NCBI RefSeq assembly: GCF_042477335.2
Contig: NC_091262.1
Location: forward strand, 44,613,001-44,677,000
Source: Ovis canadensis
Lineage: Eukaryota; Chordata; Mammalia; Artiodactyla; Bovidae
Direction: 5' to 3'
Length of the DNA: 64,000 bases
This document shows, one piece after another, positions 21,101 through 29,274 of the stretch. The notes under the pieces are model-generated. The model saw only the letters and a list, made by a program, of their open reading frames with translations. It ran no database searches and was not told the DNA's origin. Made by a program: the position numbers and the translations under genes. Position 1 is the stretch's first letter. The number at the start of each line of letters is the position of its first letter.

Positions 21101-24100
21101 TGATGTCTGGCAAACTCCTAGAGGCAAGGGGAGTGGTGGTTATTAATGTTTTGTGCCACCTTATCTCAACAACAACAGCATATGATTCTGACTTAAAGAT
21201 GAGTTTTTAGCATGAGGAAAGGGAAGAGGTCTCTCAGGCACCACATAACACCTGGCATATAGTAGATGCTCAATAAACACCTGTGGAATGAATCAGATGA
21301 ATGAAGCCCTCTTGGCAAAGGTCTCAGGACACCTAGGCTGTAAAGCACAGAAAGCCAAGGACCCAGGTCTAGGCTGACAGCCCCGGGAGGGTGGGGGCCA
21401 CCTGGCACCTTACTTGTTGTACAGTACAATGTCTGGCTTCCAGATCTTCTGCGCAGGGACGCGCATGAACTCAGCCCCATCATAGTCGGACGGGTTCCAC
21501 TTCAGCTTGTAGTCGTTCCAGATCTGGGGGGAGGAGGCGGAGAAGGACCAGCGTGGTTTTACTTCTCTTGACACCACCCATCTTGGTGACCTCCCACCTC
21601 TGCCACACGTCACAGAGCCATGTCTGTGATGAAGACCACACTGGCCCAGTTCCTCCTGTGGGTGCTAGTCACGGGGATAGCACTCGGCTGGTGCTGGCTG
21701 CCGGGAGCCGCTGCCTCCATGCTTGGGGCAAGCCCAGCCCCCAACAATCAATTAGGACCATTAGGGCTTTCTCCAGTCACTTCCAGGGCTAGGTCCAGGT
21801 CCCTGCCTTATGCGCCTGCTGTTTACATTCCTGAAATGGCTCAGATATGCCAGGAAGCCCTAATAACAGAGTGCTAATGTCACACAAAACCCCCTTTCTA
21901 TCTCCAAGTTGAGCAGCGTTGGCCTCTGAAGGGTTCTGGGGAGGGAACCATAATCCCACCAGGACCCAAGAAGTATCTGGGTGCAGAGGCTGGGAGAGCT
22001 GAGTCCTGAGCTGAGTCCTGAGTCCTAAGGAGAGAAAGGACCTTAGGCTGTGGTCAAGGGGCATCTGTGCCACAGAGCGCTCCGTGGGCACCATGCCCAG
22101 CCTCCTGGGAAGGAAGGATGCTGAGCTGAGTGGCCAGTTAGCCTTAGGTCAGTGAGTTATCTGTCCACGTCTGCACAGAGCTCCCTGGGGAGGACATGTG
22201 GAGCTGATTTCTTTGGTCTCAATCTGAACAAGAAAATCCAGAACCCCAGCTCCCACCCTCCCAACTACAATGGTATATGATTCTGACTTAAGCATGAGTT
22301 TTTAGCAAGAGGAAGGGAAAGAGGTGTCTCAGGCAGCACCCTAGAGTCAGAGGTCAGGGCTCCAGGCCTGGGTCTGCGCCATTTTGTGTGAGCATGTGGG
22401 GCGGGGCAGGGTCTCTCTCTCTTTCCAGGCTTCAGTCTATTGTCTGTGACTTGAGGGGCTGGACCCTGCAGTCCTTCCAGGAGGGTGTAGGGCCCTACAT
22501 GTGACCCCAAGCCCCAGAAGAGACAGACCAGCTAGTCAGTGGACCCCAATCTAGGCCCACATCTAGGCCCTTTGTTCTCGTTCAGGGATAGCAAATAAAA
22601 TAGTCACCACCAGGGGGCAGCAGTGCTCAGGGTCTGGTCACTTACTTGCTTGAGCCACAGGTTAGTCTCCATGATCTGGTTTACTTCATCCTAGAAAGAG
22701 AGATTAAAGTAGACGGTGAATTACAAAAACAAGGCTGGTTCTGGGAAAGGCTCTTCCAGAAGCTCCATCCCCCACGGCCACGGCTTGTGGCTCTGACACC
22801 TACCACCTTCACCAGCTGAGACATGGACACCTCAAACTGGATGATGACCGGATCAGACACATTGGCCACTGGCCGGATGATCTCGTTGTAATCTTCAAAC
22901 AGTCGCTCAAACAGGCGATGCTCGGCGTCGGAGGTGCTGGCCACTGAGGGAAGTAGCCCTGTCAGACCCTGGGGTAGTCATCACTTTCCCCCTCCCCAGG
23001 AACATCACATACCCACAGCCCCCCTCCACCTGCTGGGGGTACTCTCTGGAACTCCAGACTAGGCCTGAGCCTTCAAGTTTACAGACTAGAAAACTGAGGC
23101 CCAAGACAGAAGGGATTCCATCAGATCACACACCTTCAATGAGAAGCACAGTGGTTACAAGCATAGGCTCTGAATTTGGATAGATCTGGTGCAAATCCTG
23201 ACAGACTGCCTGGCAGTGGTGTGAACTTAGGCAAGTGGCTTAACCTGTCCGTTGCTGGCATGTGGTGAGAGCTCAAGAACCATCATGACTATCTTTGTTA
23301 CTACAGGGCAGGGGTGATACAAGTGCAGTCTGCCAGGACACAGCCACAACGGAGAGATGACCAGTCCACTCCCAAGGCAGGGGCACCCCAGGGTCAGAGG
23401 GAGACTGCAGCCCAGGACTGGGACTCTCCTTCTTCCCACCCAGGACCTTGCAGGGGTTTGGCCACCAAACCTCTTAGAAGCCGGGTGCCTACATGGCTCC
23501 CATGATCTCAGAGTGTGACCCACAGTCCCTGTTAACGATGTCTTCACATCTTGATCAAAGGCCCTTCTCTCTCCGAAACCCCTGGGGATCTCCTTTGTTT
23601 ATAGGCCACACCCCAGGCATTCTGAGTCAGCTGTCTTTTGCTTCTCACTTACAGATCTGGGAGAAATCTGGGGAGGGGATGAGGGGAATTCTTGTTGAAG
23701 TTCAATTCAACTTCTCCAGGGATTCTGACTGCCCTCCCCCGTCCGCCCCGCAGATAAAGACGGGGCCACAGTCAGGAGCTCCGTGTGGAGCGGCCGGCGC
23801 TCTGTGTAGTGGGGGCCTCAGCTCCGGAAGGCAGGATCAGCGTTCTGAGTGCATGCTCACAACGCGGTCTCCCAGCCGACGTCCAGCCCAGCTGCAGGGA
23901 CCGCCGTCAGCCCTGCCAAACCCCTCGCCCCCTCGTATCTACCACCCCTCGCAGGACACTCAAAAAGTTTTCTGGCGTCGTCGGGTCTGGGCCGGCATTT
24001 CCCTAACAGGCTCCTCTAAGAGACCGGGCGGACGGCGGGGAGGCGCCAGCAGCGCCTGAGAGGCGAGGACAAAGAGGAGAGGCTGGCGCCCCAAACGACT

Positions 24101-24618
24101 CCCCTCTGCCCCAGGTGGCCTCGGTCAAGCCTTTAGCCCTCAGCTTCCCCATCTATTCGTAAAACGAGGAGGTGGGCGGGATGCGGACAGTGGAACCCGC
24201 GGCCTGGGCGCGCCAGTGCGCCAAGCAGGACGACAGGCAGGGCTGGGACTCGAATCTGTAGCCCCGGGCTGGGGAGGGCAGCCCCCGGTGCGGGCCTCCC
24301 CGCGCCTTGGGCCAGCGCCCGGAAGACTCTCAAGAATGGGGGATTCGAGGGGGAAACTCGCACGCACGCACCCACCCACCTCGCCGCCGGGTCGGAGCCA
24401 GACCACGCAGGGTGCGGGGCCCCGGCCACGACGCCCTTGCCCCTGCCTCTCCGCGCTGCGCTCGGGGCCGCAACCCCTCCGGACCCTGGGTCCCGACTCG
24501 GTCCTCCAGGTCTCCGTTGCCCCGCGCCCGTACCTGGCAGCAAAAGCAGAAGCAGGAGCGGCGCAGCCGGGAGCGGCGAGAGCTTCGCGGGGCGAACACC
24601 GCGCGGGTGGGCGCCCAT
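9036..24618 (-). CDS. CHRNA3: Neuronal nicotinic acetylcholine receptor subunit alpha-3, complete (join complement 24618..24534, 22943..22804, 22690..22646, 21523..21414, 15222..14211, 9164..9036)
   Basis: This is the agonist-binding alpha subunit of ganglionic nicotinic receptors (alpha3beta4 with or without alpha5 or beta2), a cation channel in postganglionic neurons, chromaffin cells and habenula. The six exons join to 1521 nt, 506 aa. Signal peptide: residues 1 to about 31, with a seven-leucine core. Ligand-binding domain: NVS (56) and NCT (173) glycosylation motifs, Cys-loop C160-C174 ([15 protein letters not shown]), vicinal C224-C225. M1 241-266, M2 about 273-292 after GEK, M3 304-325, cytoplasmic loop to about 464, M4 about 477-497, ending TRDDA then TAA. 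The start is the ATG at 24618, followed directly by the signal peptide and with G at -3. All introns are GT-AG. Length matches the family (human 505). Residue 230 is Gln where human alpha3 has Pro. Confidence 0.98.
9430..9606 (-). mobile_element. CHR-type tRNA-Glu SINE
   Basis: Ends ACTGGACCACCAGGGAACTCCC on the plus strand, with CCTGACCAGAGATCGAACCTG inside (box B-like region in reverse). Confidence 0.85.
10420..10640 (+). mobile_element. MIR SINE
   Basis: AGCCTCAGTTTCCTCATTGGTAAATCAGGGATAA core followed by TGAAGATTAAATGA and TGCCTGGCACAGGG, the MIR core order. Confidence 0.85.
12241..12337. repeat. 97-bp direct repeat, copy 1
   Basis: Starts GGGAGCAGCC and ends GTCCACCCAA. Matches 12779-12875 with six mismatches and no gap. 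Not a repeat family I recognise. Confidence 0.9.
12779..12875. repeat. 97-bp direct repeat, copy 2
   Basis: Second copy of the 12241-12337 segment in the same orientation, 538 bp further on. It abuts the left end of L1 sequence. Confidence 0.9.
12876..13805 (+). mobile_element. L1 LINE 3' part, interrupted by a SINE
   Basis: L1 ORF2-end landmarks (ATGGCCAATAAGCATATGAAAAG; CTGGAAACAACCAAACATCC; ACACTTAAGACATGTGTACC). It is continuous in the consensus either side of a CHR SINE at about 13448-13585. Confidence 0.8.
13448..13585 (+). mobile_element. CHR-type SINE inserted in L1
   Basis: GGGACCTCCCTGATAGTCCAGTGACT start and GTTCAATCCTTGGTCAGGGAACTAG box B region. Flanked by near-identical AAGAAYAGGTAAAAT, the probable target duplication. 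Confidence 0.85.
13955..14070 (-). mobile_element. MIR fragment
   Basis: CATCCCATTTTACAGAAGACAAGACAGGCTCACACAGGTGA is the reverse MIR core. Confidence 0.7.
14211..15222 (-). CDS. CHRNA3: CHRNA3 exon 5 (Cys-loop to cytoplasmic loop)
   Basis: 1012 bp with acceptor TTTTCACAG and donor AAAGAG|GTAAGG. It encodes AVGDFQVDD through the Cys-loop, vicinal cysteines, M1-M3 and the cysteine-rich cytoplasmic loop segment ([19 protein letters not shown]), ending NEAKE. Confidence 0.98.
15507..15722 (-). mobile_element. Bov-tA SINE
   Basis: GTGCACGCTCAGTCGCTTCAGC start; ends GAGCCACCTGGGAAGCCC on the plus strand, the reverse of GGGCTTCCC...GGTGGCTC. Confidence 0.88.
15733..15946 (-). mobile_element. Bov-tA SINE, second copy in tandem
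   Basis: GAAGTCGCTCAGTCGTGTCTGACTC start and GAGCCACCGGGGAAGC end. Same orientation as its neighbour, only about 10 bp away. Confidence 0.88.
17167..17375 (+). mobile_element. Old hAT-type non-autonomous DNA transposon
   Basis: GAGTTGGCAAGCTACGGCCCACTGGC, TGTAAATAAATTTTTATTGG and AAAGCCTAAAATACTACCTGG are landmarks of a widespread eutherian hAT repeat. I am not certain of the family name. Confidence 0.7.
17706..18008 (+). mobile_element. CHR-type tRNA-Glu SINE, long form
   Basis: GACTTTCCTAGTGATCCAGTGATTGAG start, GGTTCGATCCCTGGCCCAGG box B, the AGCCCAAGCACC to GCAGCCAAGAATAAATAAAT 3' tail. Confidence 0.87.
18385..18580 (-). mobile_element. CHR-type tRNA-Glu SINE
   Basis: TTATTTGGCTGCACCAGGTCTTAG to GGACCACCAGGGAAGTCCCT on the plus strand. 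Confidence 0.87.
20475..20740 (+). mobile_element. BovA2 SINE with target-site duplication
   Basis: GGAGAAGGCAATGGCACC start, GCGACTTAGCAGCAGCAGCAGC tail. Flanked by an exact 12-bp AACAGAGGTTAA at 20463-20474 and 20741-20752. Confidence 0.93.
21181..21244. repeat. About 65-bp direct repeat, copy 1 (with MIR end alongside)
   Basis: ATGATTCTGACTTAA and GAGTTTTTAGCA recur at 22273-22337. Immediately right, 21245-21300 is an MIR or L2 3' end (TAGTAGATGCTCAATAAAC). Confidence 0.8.
21414..21523 (-). CDS. CHRNA3: CHRNA3 exon 4
   Basis: 110 bp encoding [14 protein letters not shown] to DIVLYN plus two bases. Acceptor CCCCCCAG, donor AACAA|GTAAGG. The leftover AA joins T of exon 5 to give Asn127. 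Confidence 0.96.
22272..22337. repeat. About 65-bp direct repeat, copy 2
   Basis: Same-orientation copy of 21181-21244, in intron 3 across exon 4 from the first copy. The two are highly similar with small indels. Confidence 0.8.
22607..22620 (+). promoter_or_regulatory. CTCF-like motif
   Basis: CCACCAGGGGGCAG matches the CTCF core consensus CCASYAGRKGGCAG. It lies 25 bp from CHRNA3 exon 3, in intron 3. Occupancy is inferred from motif only. Confidence 0.5.
22646..22690 (-). CDS. CHRNA3: CHRNA3 exon 3
   Basis: 45 bp encoding [15 protein letters not shown]. Acceptor TTTCTAG, donor CAA|GTAAGT. Standard small third exon of neuronal nAChR genes. It is separated from exon 2 by only 113 bp. Confidence 0.96.
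22804..22943 (-). CDS. CHRNA3: CHRNA3 exon 2
   Basis: Acceptor CCCTCAG, 140 bp, donor GTG|GTAGGT. It encodes [13 protein letters not shown] to QLVKV, the N-terminal helix and first strands with the N56 glycosylation motif. Confidence 0.96.
22944..24533 (-). other. CHRNA3: CHRNA3 intron 1
   Basis: 1.6-kb GT-AG intron. An MIR lies at about 23135-23290 (+). From about 23740 the sequence becomes CpG-rich and joins the promoter island. Confidence 0.9.
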
Positions 24619-25060
24619 CGCGGGCCGGGCCGCGGGCCGGAGGCTCCGCGTGGACGGGGCGGGGGGCGGGCTGGGCGGAGCGGAGCCGAAGAATCCGGAG
24701 CCGGCGGGGCGGTGGCGAAGACAGACTCCCGCGGCCAGGCGCGCAGCGCAGCCGCCCCGCTCGGCGTCGGACCCGGGCCCGGCGCGCTGAGCCCCGGCTG
24801 CCCCACCCGCAGGCTCGGCGCGGCCCCGCCCGCCCCCGCGCGGTTCCGGAGCCGCTAACCCGAGAAAGGTGCGCTCGCTCCTGGAAGGCGGACCCGCGGG
24901 CGCCAGTGCGCTGTGCTGAGCGCTCTCTCCCCTCGCTCTGTGGTCGGTGCCGCCCACGGACAGACGGCTCCGCGCCGGGCCAATCGGAGCAGGTCTTGAC
25001 CGACCACGGGGAATAGGGACCGCATCTCTGTCCCCGGGCTTCCTGGGTGAGTGTGGGTTT
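23740..25060 (-). promoter_or_regulatory. CHRNA3: CHRNA3 CpG-rich promoter region
   Basis: High G+C with many CpGs around exon 1. GC boxes lie just upstream of the ATG (GGGGCGG within 24656-24668 and GGGGCGG at 24706-24712) and at 24827-24840 (CCCCGCCCGCCCCC). A CCAAT pentamer is at about 24979. Published work on rodent CHRNA3 promoters implicates Sp1/Sp3 and SOX10. The transcription start is not placed; no TATA box is evident. Confidence 0.75.
24534..24618 (-). CDS. CHRNA3: CHRNA3 exon 1 (signal peptide)
   Basis: ATG GGC GCC at 24618 downward encodes MGAHPRGV, then a leucine-rich signal core. The donor is CTGCCAG|GTACGG; one base of codon 29 is left over. The frame stays open upstream of the ATG only because the promoter is GC-rich. 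Confidence 0.95.
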
Positions 25061-25780
25061 CCCCCATCCCCGGGGTTGGGGACTACTGGGCTAAACGGAC
25101 AATCATCTGTCTGCCTGGAAGACTGTAACATACCTTCAAGACGAGGGCTCAGAATTTTGAATTTTGACACTATTAAGTAATTGTTCAATATTTTAGAAGT
25201 GATAATGGTTAATTGTGTATTTTAAGAATCCTTATAGTTTACCACGAGGGAGAGGGTGTGAGTCCGTTGAAACAGTATTGGCCCTGAGCTGGGGGTTTGT
25301 TATGCTATTCTACTATTGAATAAATATGTTTACAATGTCCCTTGATGAAAAAGTAAAACAAGAGAAAGAAATAACAAAAATGAGGTGTGGAGATGGAACC
25401 AGCATAGAGAGCAGTGTGCTTTCCTGCTCGGGAACCCTCCTAAATCCACACTGCCCACCGGCCCATCTGCACCCCTGAGTGCTCCAGGATGGTTGTGTGA
25501 TCGAGACTGCCCTGGGGTCCCTTGGGCTGTCTACCCACTGGGAGTGCGGTGGGGTAGCTGCAGGCTTGCTAGCAGTCCCTTTAGCACAGGACAGGTGAGT
25601 CACCTTTATTATTTCCACAATGGTCCACCTACCGACATTAAAACCGAACCAAAGGAAACATTTTACAAGACTAACATTTTACAAGACAAACATTTTACAA
25701 GACTCCGAAAATGTTTGTAAGAATTGGGACTTACTGTCAGGCCCCCATTTAGAGCATTCGCCTTGTCCTGGCAAGAAGCC
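25061..25780. other. CHRNA3-CHRNB4 spacer, proximal part
   Basis: Mixed-composition DNA upstream of the CHRNA3 promoter. It includes three copies of ACATTTTACAAGAC-like text at about 25658-25702. No gene. Confidence 0.5.
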
Positions 25781-25857
25781 CTTTATATTGCCAATCACAT
25801 ATCCAACAAAGGACTTGTATCCAGAACATCTAAAATAGCCTCAAAACTCAAAAGTAG

Positions 25858-26060
25858 GGACTTCTCTGGTGGCCCAATGGTTAAAAAGCCACCTCGAAAT
25901 GCAGGGGACGCCATTCAGTCCCTGGTCAGGGAAATAAGATCCCACATCAGGGAGCAACTAAGCTGGGCACCACAATCAGAGTCTGTGCGCTGCAGTGAAA
26001 GATCCCGCGTGTTGCAACTAAGACTTGATGCAGCCCAATAAATACTTGAAAAAAAAAAGA
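25858..26060 (+). mobile_element. CHR-type SINE in L1
   Basis: GGGACTTCTCTGGTGGCCCAATGG start and an A10 tail. Flanks CTCAAAAGTAGG and CTCAAAAGCAGG are a probable target duplication. Confidence 0.87.
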
Positions 26061-26227
26061 TAATCTTCCTTATTTAAAAAAAAAAAACCTCAAAAGCAGG
26101 AATGGATGGGTATGAGGGATCTTATTAGAATGATGCCAATGTTCTAAAACTGAGTTATAATGATAAATTTATTAAACTCATTGAATTGTACACTTAAAAT
26201 GGGTGGATTTTGTGATACATAAAGTAT

Positions 26228-26446
26228 AAAGTGAAAGTGTTAGTCACTCGGTCGTCTCTGACTCTTAGCGACCCCATAGACTGTAGCTCGCTAGGCTCTT
26301 CTGTCCATGGGATTCTCCAGGCAAGAATACTAGAGTGGGTTGCCATTTCCTCCTCCTTGTGATCTTCCCGACCCAGGGATTGAACCCAGATCACCTGCAC
26401 TGCAGGCAGATTCTTCACTGTCTGAGCCACCAGGAATATCCAATAC
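26228..26446 (-). mobile_element. Bov-tA SINE
   Basis: AAGTGAAAGTGTTAGTCACTCGGTCG start and GAGCCACCAGGAA end on the plus strand. Confidence 0.87.
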
Positions 26447-26621
26447 ATAAATTATACCTAAATAGTTGTAAGATCTCAGCAGTAAGAAAACTAAAATGCA
26501 GTGTTAAAATGAGCAAAAGAGTTAAACAGACACTTGACCAAAAAAGGCAAAAAACTCATGAAAAGATGTCAAACATCGCTAGCCATTGGCAAAGTTAAAG
26601 TTAAACATACTCTCCCCATAT

Positions 26622-27037
26622 GTGAAAGTTGAACTATAAAGAAGGCTGAGCACTGAAGAACTAATGCTTTCAAACTCTGGTGGCAGAGAAGACTCTTGGG
26701 AGTCTCTTGGACTGCAAGGAGATCAAACCACTCAATCCTAAAGGAAATCAGCCCTTCCAATGAATAGTCATTGGAAGGATTGATGCTGAACTGAAGCTCC
26801 AATATTCTGGCCACCTAATTCAAAGAGCTGACTCATGGGAACAGACCCTGTTGCTGGGAAAGATTGAAGGCAGAAGGAGAAGAGGGTGGCAGAGGATGAA
26901 ATGGTTAGATAGCATCACCGACTCAAAGGACATGAATTTGCCCAAACTCTGGGAGATAGTGGAGGACAGAGGAGCCTGCTGTGCTACAGTCCTTGAGGTC
27001 GCAAAGAGTCGGACACAACTTAGTGATTGAACAACAA
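26622..27037 (+). mobile_element. BovB LINE 3' fragment
   Basis: GAAGGCTGAGCACTGAAGAA through GCATCACCGACTCAAAGGACATGA to AGAGTCGGACACAACTTAGTGATTGAACAACAAC, the BovB 3' end. Confidence 0.88.
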
Positions 27038-27127
27038 CCACCCCATGTAACCCACAAATCACATTCCTGAGTATTTATCTAGAGAAATGAAAACTTTTGA
27101 TCACACAAAATCCTATAAGTAAATGTT

Positions 27128-27358
27128 TGCTGCTGCTGCTAAGTCGCTTCAGTTGTGTCCGACTCTGTGTGACCCCATAGACGGCAGCCCACCAAGCTCC
27201 GCCGTCCTTGGGATTCTCCAGGCAAGAACACTGGAGTGGGTTGCCATTTCCTTCTCCAATGCATGAAAGTGAAAAGTGAAAGTGAAGTCACTGAGTCGTG
27301 TCCAACTCTCGGCGACCCCATGGACTGCAGCCCACCAGGCTCCTCCGTCCATGGGATT
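27128..27358 (-). mobile_element. BovA2 SINE
   Basis: (GCT)n then AAGTCGCTTCAGTTGTGTCCGAC; ends at CCTCCGTCCATGGGATT, shorter than full length. Confidence 0.85.
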
Positions 27359-27667
27359 AGTAACGCTATTGATAATTGCCCCAAACTGATAACAACCTAA
27401 AATGTGCTTCAACATACATATGATGGATGCAAAAGAACAAATTATTGGTACCCTCACCAACTTAGATGAATCTCAAAGGCATTATGCTGAATGAAAGAAG
27501 TCACTCTCCAGACGAAGGGATTCTTGAAGAGACTAAACTGTACTGGAGAAAAGCTCAGTGGTTGCTGGGGGTTAGAGGTGGGGACACATGAGCATAAGGA
27601 GTAGCAGGTGGGAACTGTTTTGGGTGATGAGTGTCTCCTGTATCCTGATTACATAAATCTGTGTTTG

Positions 27668-27990
27668 TGTTGGGCTTCCCCCGAAGCTCAGTGGTAAAGA
27701 GCCACCTGCCTGCCATGCAGGAGCCGCAGGAAATGCAGGTCCGATTCCTGAATCCACGACTGAAGTGACTCACCGTGCACATGTGTGCACTAGTCGCTCA
27801 GTTGGGTCTGATCCTTTGCGACCCCGTGGACTGTAGCTCGCCAGGCTCCTCTGTCCATGGAGTTCTCCAGGCAAGAATACTGGGGTGGGTAGTCATTTCC
27901 TTCTCAAGGGGATCTTTCCGACTCAGGGATTGAACCCTGGTCTCCTGCATTGCAGGTGGATTCTTTACCATCTGAACCACCAGACATGAA
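27668..27990. mobile_element. Two abutting Bov-tA SINEs in opposite orientation
   Basis: Plus-strand 5' half at about 27668-27770 (GGGCTTCCCCCGAAGCTCAGTGG), followed by a minus-strand copy at about 27784-27990 (TAGTCGCTCAGTTGGGTCTG to GAACCACCAGACATG). The pair forms an inverted repeat. Confidence 0.8.
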
Positions 27991-28304
27991 TCTATACATG
28001 TGTAAAATTAACAGAACAGTGCATAAAAGTCAGTTTTACTGTATACTTTTTAAAATAGATTTTTTAAAAAAGCTCCTCCTCCATTCCACAAATATTTCGA
28101 GTGCTTACTACATGCCAGGCACTGTGCAAAACATAATATGTGGGGGAAGCCAATCAGAGCATCAGTGAAGGAGACACACTTGACCCAAGCAGGATGAAAA
28201 ACAGAACGTGACCAGGGCTGGGGAGCGTGGAGGAGACTGCCATTCCTTTCAGGTGGGGAACCACGGAAAAGCTCAGAGGAGGATGCCGGAAGGAGGAATA
28301 GGAG

Positions 28305-28760
28305 CCATGTATTCATTCAACAAACATTTATTGAGCCCCTACTGTGTGCTGAGCTCTGTCCTGTGGGGATATCGCAGTGAACACAAAGGTCTAGGTCCCC
28401 GCTTTCACGGAGTTCACACTCTAGTGGGTGAGAGGTGGATGATAAATGCTCTAATGAGAGCCTTGGGTGCCGAGGGGCACTGGAGGAAGGTGGTGGGGTA
28501 ACACGGCTGTGGGGGAGAGTGCTTTGGAATGAAGGGCTGAGGGAGGCCTCTGGGGGAGGTGACCTTGGACAAACGATGGGGTGGAGCAGAGTCCTGAATG
28601 ATGCAGCCGTCTGGAGAGCTTTCGAGGCATCCAGAGAAGCAGATATTGGTAGAATGTACAGCAAAGGCAGGGGCGCTAAGCTGGGAAGATACTTAAGCAC
28701 GTGAGGGACTAAGAGAAGGCCAGTGAACCCCGTGGACAGGTGGAGTGGAGAGAGATGGAG
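28305..28760 (-). mobile_element. L2 LINE 3' part
   Basis: ATTCATTCAACAAACATTTATTGAGC, then GTGAACACAAAGGTCTAGG and TCACGGAGTTCACACTCTAGTGGG, the reverse of the L2 3' end. Confidence 0.75.
28327..28332 (-). terminator. CHRNB4: Candidate CHRNB4 poly(A) signal
   Basis: TTTATT on the plus strand is AATAAA on the minus strand, about 0.8 kb past the CHRNB4 stop. It is the L2 tail hexamer. No nearer canonical hexamer was seen. Confidence 0.4.
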
Positions 28761-29133
28761 TGAGAGGTAGGCCGGGATGCAGGTAAGATGCCTGGTGGCA
28801 TCTTGGATGACAATGTTATGCTCATCTTTATCTGCACTGTCTGCTGGGGAAGGAAGATAGGCCAGAATTAAGGTGTCCAAAGACCCTTCTGCCGGGGGGT
28901 TTCCTGGGGTTCTACCAAGGCCTTCAGAGAGGACAGTCCAGGCCCCTCATCCTTGCCGTGCCCCCTCTCCCGCCTCCCTCCATGGCTATGACTGTTGGAT
29001 GGAGCTGGTGGCTGACAGACTCATTTCTTTAGGGCCTCATCTGCCGTGACCCAGAAGGAAGCGGCACACTGTCCACCTGGCCACTCCCAGCATCTCACCC
29101 CACATCCTGGGGGCCTCAGACACACGGGGCAGC

Positions 29134-29274
29134 CTAGGGTCCTTCAGAAGGCGTGTGAGTCTGGAAAAGGGGAGGCAGGAAGAGCCCCACAGTGCCGAGC
29201 ACACACACAACCACGAACACCCACAGGAACAGCCGGTCCACCACCATGGCCACGTACTTCCAGTCCTCGATGAC
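29134..29274 (-). CDS. CHRNB4: CHRNB4 exon 6 (M4 and C-terminus)
   Basis: Acceptor CTGCCCACAG, then [15 protein letters not shown]4, [16 protein letters not shown] and TAG at 29136-29134. Confidence 0.96.
   Translation of the reverse strand, partial: VIEDWKYVAMVVDRLFLWVFVVVCVLGTVGLFLPPLFQTHTPSEGP

Larger units (their letters stand above)
15223..21413 (-). other. CHRNA3: CHRNA3 intron 4
   Basis: 6.2-kb GT-AG intron with tandem Bov-tA SINEs, a hAT remnant, two CHR SINEs, a BovA2 and one copy of a 65-bp duplication. Segments 15950-17160, 18580-20460 and 20760-21170 show no gene; 18700-19500 is A-rich and may be a decayed LINE. Confidence 0.9.
21524..22645 (-). other. CHRNA3: CHRNA3 intron 3
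   Basis: 1.1-kb GT-AG intron. Apart from the direct-repeat copy and a CTCF-like motif near its 5' end, no element recognised. Confidence 0.9.
25781..27660 (+). mobile_element. Fragmented L1 LINE hosting nested insertions
   Basis: L1 ORF2-end segments at about 25781-25855, 26090-26225, 26447-26610, 27040-27127 and 27359-27660 appear to belong to one or two old plus-strand L1s (CACATATCCAACAAAGGACTTG; CATTGAATTGTACACTTAAAATGG). They are separated by younger SINE and BovB insertions listed separately. Confidence 0.65.

Noticed and set aside
24216..25016. Long open frames on both strands around CHRNA3 exon 1 (up to about 350 codons)
   Set aside because: They follow from high G+C and lack of stop codons in the CpG island. 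They show no domain text, and the minus-strand one only overlaps exon 1 by reading through the promoter.
28317..28880. 187-codon minus-strand open frame
   Set aside because: Mostly L2 LINE sequence; low-complexity Ser/Pro/Leu text without a recognisable protein.
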